Assembly: GCF_001632365.1 (NCBI RefSeq)
Contig: NW_024468538.1
Coordinates: forward strand, 41,893-105,892
Reading direction: 5' to 3'
DNA from: Laetiporus sulphureus 93-53
Lineage: Eukaryota; Basidiomycota; Agaricomycetes; Polyporales; Laetiporaceae
Length of the DNA: 64,000 nt
Shown here: positions 1 through 11,205 of the stretch, piece after piece
How positions within the stretch are numbered: the first letter of the stretch is position 1
Layout of the letters: every line of letters starts with the position of its first letter
The notes under the pieces: generated by a model
What the model was told of the DNA's origin: nothing
Seen by the model: only the letters and a program-made list of their open reading frames with translations
Databases searched by the model: none
Position numbers and translations under genes: made by a program

Positions 1-156
1 CTTGAGCTTGAATGTCAGTCCGTGACTGTCCGTCACATTTCACGATTCGCACGCGTCGAAGAAAGTAAGCGCCTGGTGGGCGTACAGATCACATGATCGC
101 GTCGCCGTTGAACTGATGAGGCGCCAAGGCATTGAGCACAGCGACGACCGCTCGCC

Positions 157-2465
157 ATGGAATTGGTCGCACACAACATTCTTTCTGGACCAATGCCCTC
201 CAACTCTCGCGATAACGAAGGGGAGCTGACTTCCGCACAACCAATAAAGCTTATGGAAGGCGTGGTACGACGTGTGGTCCTGCATATCCTGGGCAGCTCT
301 GATGTGGCGAGTTCCGGTCGACAGGTCAGACGCGTCAGACGTGCGAATGATGACCTTCGAACTGAATTGTTCGCAGTTTCTCAGCGTGGAGACCACCTTG
401 CGAGAGGTTTCGGCTTCAAGACCATTGACGAGGCGGAGGCGACGATCGCCGCACGTCCAGCGATCTTCAATCGAGCGTTTGTCGAGCAAGCCGAGTCTAA
501 GCTGCTGGACCTCGAGACACAAGTGAAGAAGCACGTTAATTTGGAAATAGAGTCATGCAACGCTCTTCAAGAAGCATCCAGACGAATAGACGAGCTCAAG
601 AAGGAGAACGCGAGGCTGAGTGCTGAGCTAAAGGCGACAAAACGCAAGGACAATGGTGTCAGGCCGCTGCAGGACGTTACGCCCGTAAACGCGCACGGCT
701 CTCATGATACCTCAGTATATGCGCCTTTACCGTCATTGTCCAGCTTGACCGCTGTCAGCTCATCGACAGGCGACCTCGCTTCTATCAAAGCAGAACTACA
801 GGAGCTGCGCAAGAGCTACGATGCGTTACGCCAAGCAAAAGAGCGCAGCGACGCGAAGCATATGGCCGATTATGTGAAGTGGCGGAACTTCAAACAATGG
901 ATGTTTGACGAGAAAGAGGCTTCTCTATCGAGCATCCTAGTCGAGGGCAAGACGCCCAACTGGAAACGCATCTTGAAGCTGCGGAAGAAGTATATGAAGA
1001 TTGGACCTCAGACGGATACACCGGAGTCATCCAAGGCGCCGGAAGCAACTACGAGTGCGCATATATCCTCGCTGAGCGCAAACATATCTTCGTCAGCCAC
1101 GCATAAACCCTCGCCGAGTACACACGCACCTTCTCCGACCACGCGCATCCCTTCCTTAAGAAGTACATCTTTGCACTCTAAACCACGATTACCGCTGATT
1201 AACAGCGCTTTTTAGCGCAAGCAGGTGTAAAGGATCTCGCGGAAAGCGAGCCTCCCATTGGCTCGCTGACGTCCCATCTCATGAAAGCTCAGGACGAGGA
1301 GAAACAGGCAGAGTCACCTGCTGCTTTTCCGCCCAAGGCTCCAAAAGCTCTGATCTGTATGCCACCGAAAAGCCAGAAGCGCAAGCTGGACGAAATGTCA
1401 TCTTCAGAAACGGAAGACGACTCACAGGGTATGGGTCAATTGACATGGGCGCAGATAGCTTCGCTGATTGGGTCCTGAACATGTAGCTCCTTCGCCGATA
1501 TATGAGACTCAGCCAGGGCTCGTTCGACGCTTCCTGGAGTCGCCCGTCCGCACTAGCAGCAGAAGGAAGAGCGAGCCCACTAAGCCCACTGCTACCGTGT
1601 GCAAGTCGCCGAGGAAGCCGCACTCACCGTCAGTCACCTCACCAAGATCCCGCGACCTTGCTCTTGCGGTCAGCCCGCGGAAGCGCGTGAACTCGACGCC
1701 GGCCAGGGAAAGCAGTGCGGATAAGGAGAATGCCCATACCCCGAACACGGCATGCAAGCGTCCGGTGGATTACTCGGTATATAAAGGAAGGGGCAGGTAT
1801 GCCTCCAACGCAAGGTCTGTTTTTGCTTGCATCTGCGACCTCATTCCAGCGCGTTGACGAAACATCGTAGTGCTACCAAGACGATCAACGCAGACTTTAA
1901 GATGGACACCGCGCGCAACGCCGGAGTGGAGTTCCAGTTCGACGAGGTCGTGCGGAATAAGGAGTCCAGGAAGCATCTTCACGCTGACGACTGCGAGTGC
2001 TGTAGAGGCGTGAGTGACATCTGCATTGCTGGTCGTCATCCAAGCTGATAAGGAACATAGTATTACGAGGGCCTCAACCCAATGCCGCCCCGCCTCCAGC
2101 GTCCGTTATGGCGTTCGCCCTCGCCCTCCAAGCGCAAGCACGAGCACGGCCCATCGACCTCCAGCGCACGGACGGTGCTCGCGCCTGACTCGGATGACGA
2201 ACGACAGCAGGCCATCGAGGAGCACAAGCGCGAAATTTCTCGGCATCGCCAACGGTGGGAACGACCGCTGACCCCACCGGGGTACTGGGAGATCGGGTTC
2301 CCGGACACACAGGAGGCCGCGGAGATCAATGCGCGGGCGAGGGAGATGCACGAGCAAAAGCGAGCGCGGATTGAGGCTGAGGCGAGGTACGTGTCTGTCT
2401 CGAGGAAAATGGCATGTCTGACATCCTGCTTGCGCAGTCGTGGTGGACGATACAAGAGGCGGTGA
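157..2465 (+). CDS. ctp1: CtIP/Ctp1/Sae2-family DNA end-resection protein
   Basis: Six exons (157-1162, 1216-1428, 1487-1796, 1871-2009, 2061-2386, 2438-2465) give 673 aa. The protein starts MRN-dependent resection of double-strand breaks in the nucleus. What identifies it is the C-terminal Sae2/CtIP domain: an INADFKMD...RNAGVEF stretch, a DCECC cysteine motif at about residues 550-554, an RHR motif at 617-619, and TPPGYWEIGFP after it. The N-terminal half has coiled coils at about 60-165 and 205-235, as expected for tetramerising CtIP proteins. The middle is Ser/Pro/Lys-rich and likely disordered. An apparent TAG at 1213 lies at the 3' end of intron 1 (gtacat to tttttag), so it is not a frameshift. 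The start at 157 is the first ATG of the open frame and is the least certain part. It converges with GPI1, 218 bp away. Confidence 0.87.
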
Positions 2466-2683
2466 TTGGGATGGTCAATGCAACTATACATGGGAAAGGT
2501 AAGTCAGTTGGAACGGCAGATTGGAATCTCGGGTGCTCTTTCATGTAGTCTGGACATGTTCAGACATATTGCACTGCCATCGCAATTTGCTCTACCTTGC
2601 TCGAAGGTCATCATTTCGGACACTGGAAGTACACTCAATGGACATTACATCATCAATTTATATCTCATCTATGCAGTGCGGCA

Positions 2684-5109
2684 TCATCCATTACCTCTTG
2701 CATCCCCGCCACCTTTTGTAGGTATCATACTGAATCGTATCGAAGATCGAGGAATTAGCGTGAGTCTCTGCCCAGACGTGAGCAGGCGCAAGATCCTCAG
2801 TGGATGGTAATGCGATGATAGGCGCGACCAGAGATGGGCTAACGGTCCGGATGTTACGTTTCCCTCTAACATACTATGAGAGAAGTGAGGGAGACGTACC
2901 GTAATGCATGAAGATCAACGAGAGAGGAGCTGGTTGGCTCTGCGGATACGTTGGTTGTCGATGATGTCGCTTCGTGAGACATAGCATTGGGAAGACATAC
3001 CTCCAGGACCAAGGATCCTTGTTGTGTAGTTAACGGTCTAAAAGCGATGCGTCCTGCAAACCGCCAGCACCAATCCGTTATCGCAAGGAGTAGCTGAGAA
3101 GAACACGGTGCTGACCTGGAAGGCGCATCGGATCCTTCACGCGCAGCATGAGGGCAAATAGAGGAAAGTGATTGAGCAGTGCTGTTATTGTGTCCAACGA
3201 TGCATGAAGCATGATAATCACGAAGTGTACCTAAAACGTCGCTCGTCAGGAGATGCGCAGATACCAGCAATGATTAGATACGGACAGTCGCAAATAGCGC
3301 GTAGTATGTCAAAACCGTCGGGTAAAGAAAAGCCACAAGGGTGAAGAGGATCGTTCCCAGGAGTAACTGGTCAAGGTCGTAGTCCCACGAGTCCAGCCGG
3401 TTTCGAAGGACGTTGAACCGCTTTCCTGCAGAGACAGATATCCAGACGGACATGCACAAAGCACCACTTGCGAACGTACCGCGGAAGAGATTCCAAAGGG
3501 AACCAGCCAGTTGCAGCTCATGCCGGAATGCGGTGGCAGACAGCAGGTAGCAGACATTCAGGTGCAACGTGAGAAGACTGAGCGTGTCAGACAAAAGAGA
3601 CACGATCATCGTCATGCCACAGCTGCCCATGACACCCGTCATCCAGAACAGCCACGGGAAGTATGGCGCCGCCTCCTGCAGCACTTCTACAGTCACGACA
3701 CCCGATCAGCAAAGGAAACCCAATGAACGGCGGATGACTCACTCCCCCATACGAAGATAATCCCGAGTAGAGTTTGGCAATAGAATTGGCTCAATTCAGT
3801 ATTGAGCTTAAGCCCCGCTGGCCAGCTATTCAGCCAGATTAATGCCCGTTGGGCACATTCAACGAGATAGTACTACGACAAATGTTAGCATTTACATCAC
3901 ATGGCGTTCAAGGAAGGAGGACCTGAGTGTAATGTTGTAGCCATTGAGCAAGCGCCAGGTCGTTCTCACACAAGAATGAGCCCAATGCGACACCGATAAT
4001 GATATCGTTGAGTACGAGCCACAGGCAGTTATAGAACCTGTAGCACGTCACCTTTATATCCCAAAGACAGATGGCTGGGCTTACTTGACATATCGAGAGA
4101 TCGAGTCCGTCGTACGCCAATTGTGGCCACGATAGATGACAGGTGCCTGCGCCAGCATGAAAGCCCCCTGCTCAAAGCGGATATCGAACTGCTCGACTAC
4201 TGCGGATTAGAATGCTGCTATGTCTAAGACGGTGAGCGTTACAGACCGGTTGTCGATAAGTTCCTTAGGATCGCCAACATCTGATTCGTGTATGCAGCAG
4301 GGTTCCTGTTTGAAGCGATGAGAGGTTGGACGGGCTCTGAAAACGCAGACACATGTGAGACAATGATGCGGCCCTTCGAGGCTCGATCGACGGCATCCGC
4401 TAATAATTGTGCAACGTTGAGCTAAACAGCGATATCAGATCGCATAAGACATGGAAAGGCGGATTGGCGCAGACCTGATCAATGACTGCTTGGTTTAACT
4501 GAGGACCAGTCTGGAGAGCTGGTCTGGTAAAATCGCAAGTTAGGAAAGCCGGGTTTTGTAGTGAGTCAAGTTGAGCTGTATCTCCGGATATGCGAGACGG
4601 AAGGATGTCCATTGCATTGTAATCCAAGGAATAGAATTGCATGGCTTCTCTTCTTGGTCGCTCGTAGTGCACGAAGAGCAAATGACCTTATCAATAGTAT
4701 GAATAATGTAAAGAGTTTGAAAATTCGACTTCATACGTCGATTCAATTGAGCTACAAGAAAATGAACGACTGGGATCGCATTTAGGCGACGTTCCACAGC
4801 CTCTCGAGAGAAAGAACAGCGTCCGAAGACGATCGAATCGGCGGATAGATAGTGCATGGAGCTCCATTCATCATCCAGAAGTGCGGCCTTGAGTACACTT
4901 TCTGCATCCTCATCCTAGTTTCAAAAGTACGCATAATGTGATTTGCGCGTGAGTTGCTGAACCATGGCATGATCTCGTACCGTATCGCCATCCAGAACAC
5001 CCGCTACACATAGCAAGGATTGTTGTCCCCATCCATAGAAATATCCATGAGAGACCAAATGCTGCGGCCAAAAAACCGTCGTAAAGTTGTGCATGGACGA
5101 AGACAACAT
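2684..5109 (-). CDS. GPI1: GPI1/PIG-Q subunit of GPI-GlcNAc transferase
   Basis: Twelve exons (4981-5109, 4737-4914, 4475-4686, 4247-4421, 4085-4199, 3923-4037, 3743-3872, 3286-3686, 3116-3230, 3001-3053, 2900-2939, 2684-2865) give 614 aa. The product belongs to the ER membrane complex that transfers GlcNAc to phosphatidylinositol, the first step of GPI-anchor synthesis. Diagnostic blocks are VFWPQ and GYFYGW near the N terminus, CLWLVLNDIIIGVALGSF, the GLKLN loop, SLLSDTLSLLTLH, the long NVLRNRLDSWDYDLDQLLLG block, and LLNHFPLFALMLRVKDP. Several hydrophobic segments fit a multi-pass protein. The start could also be Met at 5094, five residues inward. The exon 8 donor reads gtccgt rather than gtaagt. 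About 450 bp separate the start from the alpha-galactosidase 3' end. Confidence 0.9.
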
Positions 5110-5561
5110 AGAACGAGTTCTTGGCATCAGTATGACAGCGTGCGTTATGTCACGCGTCAGGGTCACGCATCCTGCGCCACAAACGCGTCGCGCACCTCGA
5201 TGACCGCGCTCGCCCATTCGACCCAACATGATGCTTGAAATAGGTTTTGATGCTGTCCGGCTGTAGTACGCATGCATTCTTTCCTAAATAGAGACATGGT
5301 CATAGCTTTGGAAAGCAACTTCTGTTTTCCTTGGATTGACCGAGCATATCGCACACACTCCAGTCTCCGACACGTCACTTTCGAGGACGTTTTATCGCTA
5401 CTGCCAGCACAGTTGCAATACGATGACAGAGTTCGTATTTTTCACAACGATGCAGAAAAATACATCAGATTAGGGACAGATAGAGAAGTTGTCATCGCCA
5501 TGCCTCCTCAATACTACAAGCTGGCAGCCATTCCTATTTATCGCGACTGATCCCTCAAGCA
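5110..5561. other. Intergenic: upstream of GPI1, downstream of alpha-galactosidase
   Basis: About 450 bp between the GPI1 start and the alpha-galactosidase stop. It must hold the GPI1 promoter and the alpha-galactosidase 3' UTR. The open frames crossing it match no family. I see no other structure. Confidence 0.6.
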
Positions 5562-7946
5562 TCAAGTATCCGGATCAGTGCCGTTCTCCGCTGCGCAATC
5601 ATACCATACCGAACACGGTGGATAGATTTCCGCTGGCTCATCGCCCGCGTCTCGTAGTAACAAAGCGACCACGCCGTGCGCAAGGACGTCTGTGGCAGTG
5701 AAGTTGCGCACCGCGGTACCGTTGTCCGTGTGCGTCCAGAGGTCCTACGCACAACACAGTCAGATAGAAAAGCAGAAGCGACGATAGTCAAACGCGGCGT
5801 ACGCGGACGGAATACTGCCTGCCAGCTCTGATCCAAGGCGATTCTGTCAGATTGAAGAACAAGTTTGCGGACTCGTTGAGAGTGTTAAGCTGATAGAAGT
5901 TGTTTGGCAGCTGTGTCAAATCAATTGCATAAAGGTTATTCACCAGCATGAACACAGTGCCGTTCTCGCTAGGTCCACTCCAGTATTGAGCAGGATAGGA
6001 GGAGTTGCTCGTCCAATCAGCCTGCAAACATTGTACATCGGAAGAATAGAGGGGTGTATAGAGACCGACGCACATTGATGCCCCATCTGAAGGGGGAGAT
6101 GCTCGTGCCGACGACGTTGTCTTGGCTGATCGCTAATATCTCCCTGTTGGACAGGATTTCGATGATCTCTGGAGACGCAGCGGAAAGCTTGAACCAAGGT
6201 CGTTCAATATCCATTGCAATGAGCGTCGGAAACAGAGCACTCACATTCGTGCCAATCAACAACGGCGACTTCATCAGAGCCCATGCAGTGAAATGGGACT
6301 TGTTTTCCTCATAGGTCAGATCTCCATTTCCACTGCAACTTCTGATTAGGTCCACTGTCAAGCCTGACCGGCTATGTTACGTACACTTCGAGCTGTGCTC
6401 ATGGAATGGTCTCGTGAGTGTGAGTCGCAGAGTGACATGGTCTAGAGGGAGCGCACGATATCCATATCGTTGTGACCATAGAAGTTGCTGCTCTGGGTGA
6501 TGAAGGAATCACTGTCGGTAGCACCAGGTAAGCTTTACTAAGACATAAATGATGCAAGAACGCACAAGTTGATTATGCTTGCGATCGAGTCCCAGTTTGC
6601 CGCAATGTCACCATCGATCTGCACAACCCGTCAGCCACGAGCAGGACATCATGACGAGTTGCGTTGCACGCTCACCCGCCAGCTGTTGCCCACGGAAGAT
6701 CCCCATCTACTCACACTGTCAGCGTCGCGAATCCTCATATTAAACAGAAACCTACATCCAAACTTGACTCTACGGAAACAGTAAGTAAGCATCGACTGCC
6801 GACGTCATCTATTACTTACCCATCCCCACTCGCACAGGGAGTAGATCAGCGGCTCCTTCCCTGTAGTCACCGATAGGTTGGCGATTGCATCGGCCATGCG
6901 TTGGTATTCTAACAGACGAGAGTTAGATTGCACGCTTTGACTATACAACTTACCTACTTCCATACGTTCCCTCGCGTATGATGTCATCAAACGGGACTGC
7001 AGAAGGCGCTATCAAACGATATTCGACGGCGGCGATTTTCCCAACTCACTGTAGCAGTTGTCGTATCTAGACGCTTCTCATCAGCTACGAACGCATTCAT
7101 ACCTGAACAAACCTCTTACTTGAGGTAATCGAATCCCCAGTCCTGGAACGTCTGGGCATCGATGGATTCATGATCGAACGATCCCGCATATCCAGCGCAG
7201 GTGAACCAGCCGGAATCACCATACTTATGTGTCGTTTGGTTAGTGTTCGCCGTGGAAGATACCAGTTGGCGCACGCACGATGCCAGCCTGACTATAGCGA
7301 CCACAAACGTTTGTGAGTGTCTTCAGATTTTGCTAACAGATAAGTTTAAGACCAACAATCCCATATCATGCAGTTGTGCTGTCAAATTGTTGAAGCCACT
7401 TGGAAACCTCTCGGTATCTGCAACATTCAATGGCGTCGCGCATTGCGATAATAGATAGGAAGGCTACCGACTGGGAACAAGCAGCCCTTCTGCGCTGCGA
7501 TTCTTCTCGGCCCAGCAGTCATCCAGATTGACGTGGTTATAACCAACATCCTATCCACACGCATGCTTAGCTGGGTAGAATACATGACTGACCTTCATAC
7601 ATACTTGGAGACCGAGCGACTTCATCAAACTCGCTGTCTCAAGGATAATATTTTCATCGATGTTGCACTGTTCCCGGTTAAGCATGGTGTCCTTCGCAGG
7701 AGACAGGTGTACGCACGGCATATGCATTCCAGGCTTACGCGGTGCAGACGTCAGAGCAAGTTGCGAAGCTCTGCACAGTTGCTTACTGTTATAACCCAGC
7801 GCTAAAGCGAGTAAGATTTGAGGTATTACTCCGTGAATTACGCAACTACACTCACCAGGCAGGCGAGCCACGCCATTATTCAACGCATGGACAACGGTGA
7901 CGCCTGCGAGAATGCTTGCGACAGTGCCTGCGAGGAACATCATCAT
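5562..7946 (-). CDS. Secreted GH27 alpha-galactosidase, 20 exons
   Basis: Exons: 7856-7946, 7787-7801, 7717-7733, 7605-7667, 7472-7550, 7357-7417, 7279-7291, 7120-7223, 7050-7066, 6958-6996, 6820-6908, 6756-6769, 6676-6706, 6566-6618, 6457-6511, 6386-6393, 6245-6332, 6074-6187, 5803-6021, 5562-5744; 450 aa. It hydrolyses terminal alpha-galactosyl residues of plant oligosaccharides. The signal peptide ends near VVHA. GH27 motifs appear in order: [39 protein letters not shown] with the predicted nucleophile Asp150, SLCEWGW, SWRIDGDI with a likely acid/base Asp215, [43 protein letters not shown]. The 3' exon encodes the usual C-terminal beta domain start ([10 protein letters not shown]). Six exons are only 8-17 nt; each restores a conserved motif and keeps the frame. 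The start at 7946 was chosen because it begins the signal peptide. Confidence 0.9.
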
Positions 7947-9238
7947 CGCTTTAGGCTCAAAAATTGGGCGCAACCTTGCATGGGCTCCACGACTGCGGCC
8001 TTATATACTGCCGTAACCTGAGAATCGTCCTCTGTATGTGGCGGATATTATGCTGCTGAACAGCTTCTCAGCATAGGCTGTAGCGCAGATACCGGCCCGC
8101 TAGAAGTGGTTCGCGGTGCATGCGTAGCAATGTCTGCATTCCCGTGACGACGTCGTCTGATCGCAGAAGCTTTCAAAAGGCATGATGGCGAGGAGCCCTC
8201 TGCCCTCTGAAGGGATTCAATTCATGAGATGCACATTTGAGTAATTTTCCGAGTAACATCCGCTTTGACTGTTCAAGATCTATTGTCCTTGTGGAAGTCC
8301 TTTCTCTCCGACCCGAACAGCACCAATACGAGTCGCGAGGCTTTCCCCACGTTGACAGTGAACCATCAACGAGATATCCATGCAAGACTATGATTCGTCA
8401 ACGAGCAGGGAGACGAGTTGCGTGGTCTGCAAGACGAATGATCAACAGGTTGAAGAGAACACTACATATGTGTATCAGTGTCCGCGATGCTCATAGACAA
8501 GCCTCTCGACCGAAGAGAGATGGCATTTGCTAAACTCGAGTCCTGGCATAAAACATCATCTACTCGTCTGCTTGCGTGAAAGGAGACTCTGGGTGTGATA
8601 ATGATGACTGGGGCCCGTGCAAGCGCCCTTTTGATACCAGGGAAACTCAGAGGCAATCAGATGCCCCAGACGAGCATTCCATGGACAACGAGCTTGCATC
8701 ACATCGATTCTAAACGTGTATTGTGCGAAATTTACACGACCTGACCCTTCGTGACGTCGATTAGACATACGATGAAGTAAAGCCAATGCACGTACCATGG
8801 AGCGAGAAGTTATCTCTGACCTTCTACACGGCCATCGGGGAAAACATAAGCCTGGCCAGAACGTTGGATGAGAAATGTTACCGACAGCGAAAAGTCTGAT
8901 GTGTATTAATGAGCAAGTGGTAAGCGGATGTCTTCCCATATCTACGGCCGATCGAGCAAGTAGCAACTTGCACACACGAGCGAGCGATGCAAAAGTGATA
9001 AAAGTGTTCCGACTATCCGTCGACATTGAACCATGGGGCCCCCTACTCAAAGCCTGTCTGCAAAACATCTCAAAATTACAGAGAGCACCCACACATCACG
9101 AGAATATGATGTAGAATGGGAGAATGGTAGGACGTGCTGCGTCAGGTAGCGGTGGATACCACACTGTGAAGGACAATTTGGCGAAGAATTGGAGTAGAGA
9201 GGCTGAACACACTCACGGTCTACAACACCGAAGCGACT
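7947..9238. other. Intergenic, no supportable gene
   Basis: About 1.3 kb upstream of the alpha-galactosidase gene and downstream of OST4. Open frames occur on both strands (longest 178 codons, minus, 8556-9092), but they match no family and show no splice-supported extension. Apart from the TATA box I see nothing specific. Confidence 0.5.
8001..8007 (-). promoter_or_regulatory. Candidate TATA box of the alpha-galactosidase gene
   Basis: On the minus strand the sequence reads TATATAA, 55 bp upstream of the chosen ATG at 7946. Spacing and sequence fit a fungal core promoter. No initiator or activator site was assigned. Confidence 0.45.
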
Positions 9239-9382
9239 CTAGGTTGACGCAGGACGTCCCTCCTGGTGTCTAGCTTCAACGTATCGTGCGTTGACCGCAA
9301 CGATGTGATACGCCACCACGGTGAGCATGGCGAGCGCACCGAGAGAGTTGGCGAGATTGTACAGCTCGTTGTGGGTGATCAT
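9239..9382 (-). CDS. OST4: OST4 subunit of oligosaccharyltransferase (47 aa)
   Basis: A single exon encodes 47 residues. Ost4 is a one-helix subunit that stabilises the oligosaccharyltransferase complex in the ER membrane for N-glycosylation. The family signature is plain: start MITHNELYNLANSLG, one hydrophobic helix, then YHIVAVN, followed by a short polar tail. Family members are usually 36-60 aa, so the length fits. The open frame runs upstream of 9382, but the Met at 9382 gives the canonical MIT start. The gene is head to head with QCR8, with only 175 bp between the start codons. Confidence 0.88.
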   Translation of the reverse strand: MITHNELYNLANSLGALAMLTVVAYHIVAVNARYVEARHQEGRPAST

Positions 9383-9557
9383 AGTGCGCAACGATGGCGA
9401 GTATGCTACAGATGGAGACCGACCTCGTAGTAGTGGCTGCCAGGTGTGTGTTTGTGCACGTTTGGCAGCAGCGTCACTGAAGTTCCCTGCGACTTCCGAG
9501 ACCGCCAACTATCTTCTGCACAAACTTGCTGCGCTCTTCCCGTAAAATCTAGACAAG
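9383..9557. promoter_or_regulatory. Shared divergent promoter region, OST4/QCR8
   Basis: 175 bp separate the two start codons, so core promoters and 5' UTRs of both small membrane-protein genes must lie here. No clear TATA box on either strand. Assignment is by position only. Confidence 0.5.
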
Positions 9558-10295
9558 ATGAGGGCAACTGATATTCGACGAAGCGACATGCCTGGGCGTA
9601 CGTGCCATAAGATCATATACCTTTCCCCCTTTATGCTCATTATGAACCAGCTAAGGCGTATGTGAGTATATTCCATACGTTCATACGCCCGCGTTTCGGA
9701 GGCGGCATGCGCCTTGTCGATGTCTCCTTATCGAGAAGGATTCGTGGATGAGGCCCTGCGAAGCATCGTGTGAGTGGATAAGCTTACTGACCCGTTCCTT
9801 GATACCAGAACATGTGGTGGGGTGACCGAGAGCTTCCCAAGCAGAAGGGCATAATCCAGTACAGTGCGTAGCTTCTTCTGATCCTATAGGGTGATATACT
9901 AACGGATGCGCCCGATTTCGCGTGTCGTTCCTTGTCCGGCCTACCTCCATCTGCGTCTGACTCGTATGTATCGACTTAAACATCCAGGTATGTCGCCGGT
10001 GAGGCAGCGTGCCTTGGGCCACATCTTCCGCAACTACCTTTACAACGGCTACCGTCGTCTGTCCGGTCAATTTGGCTATTGGATTATTCCGATCGGCTTT
10101 GGTATGTTTTCCGGCTTCTGTCCTGCCATCTATGCCATGCATCTTAGTTTTACCCCCTCTGACGGCTGTCACATTTCTAACTCGTCATTGACTTGTTGCA
10201 ATGATCCAGGATACGGCGTCTACACATGGGCGAAGCGTTACGACACTTATATCAACAGCAAGGCGGCTCACCTTGCTGGACATGGGGCACACTAG
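9558..10295 (+). CDS. QCR8: Cytochrome bc1 complex subunit 8 (QCR8)
   Basis: Five exons (9558-9597, 9651-9661, 9809-9863, 9988-10101, 10210-10295) give 101 aa. It is the ubiquinone-binding-type small subunit of respiratory complex III in the inner mitochondrial membrane. The family pattern is clear: MRATDIRRSDMPG, NMWWGD, KQKGIIQY, YLYNGYRRLSGQ, a hydrophobic helix (GYWIIPIGFG), then YGVYTWAKRYDTYINSKAAH. Exon 2 is 11 nt and supplies PKAY, which joins MPG to NMWWGD in frame; without it no GT-AG pair restores the motif. Family members are about 90-110 aa, so the model is complete. Confidence 0.92.
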
Positions 10296-11205
10296 GTGGA
10301 TGTATCTTATGGTGGCGGTTGCAATAGACTCGTCTGCGGTAACGATCAATAGCCGCCTAAAGGCTTCCTCCTCGGTCCGTAACCTATACTGAGTAACTAT
10401 GACTAGTAGCAGGTGTGTTCCTCGAGTCATTCCATATAAGAGCAAGGGATTACAGCTTCATGGCTTTCTCGTGTTGTGCTCGTCTTTTGCCACTCTGCGC
10501 AACTTCACGTTCAGTCTACATGTGAGGCTATACATGGAACTTTGCGTGTCACGCCTGTCGCGTTCAAGCTATGCAGCAGCCTTAAATGGATCCAGAAGAC
10601 AGGGTGCGCGTCCTGTTTAGCATTTGCGTTAAAGCGACAGGGTTACCCGTCTCTTGGACAATCCAAAAAGCGCATTACAGCATACTTGTTTTCCTTCTGA
10701 GAGTTCCGAATAGAGAGCCTGGGGATGGACGCTTGATCGTTTGTTCGACTCCACAATTACATACGCGCGGCGCCGATTTGAACCAGCCGAGCACATATAC
10801 GAAGTAGTTGGCTCGTATCTTGCCTTCATCGAGGTAGCTAATTCTTGCCACTGTCCGTATTGGACTTCGCTGAGCCGATTATGGTGCGCAAACGTGTTCT
10901 TCATGCTGCACCATGCCCATTTCAATCTGTGCTCTTCTGATATTAATTCAATTCCTCTTATACTTTCAGAAGCAGTATAGAGGTTGATTATCACGCGCCA
11001 GCGTCGTGGTCCCAACTCCGAGACCGTCGCCTGCTTGCCTGCATTCTGCAGCTCAGACACTACGAGAACGCTCAGCGTCGCGTCTTATGTCGGCTCCAGT
11101 TAGCAGTTCGCGTCCAGAGAGGCTCAAGAACAAGCGCGTTTCCATTGCTTTTTTTACATAAACATGTGGCTGCTTATCTTGACACTACTCAACCAGACCA
11201 CCACA
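10296..11205. other. Intergenic between two 3' ends
   Basis: About 0.9 kb between the QCR8 and GST stop codons. A 143-codon minus-strand frame (10629-11060) has no recognisable domain or splice context. I see no supported feature. Confidence 0.5.

Noticed and set aside
1205..1220. Apparent frameshift at a T5 run in the CtIP gene
   Set aside because: A 53-nt GT-AG intron (1163-1215) with a good branch site restores the frame; no sequencing error is needed.
10629..11060. 143-codon minus-strand open frame between QCR8 and GST
   Set aside because: No domain or splice support; lies between two 3' ends where UTRs are expected.
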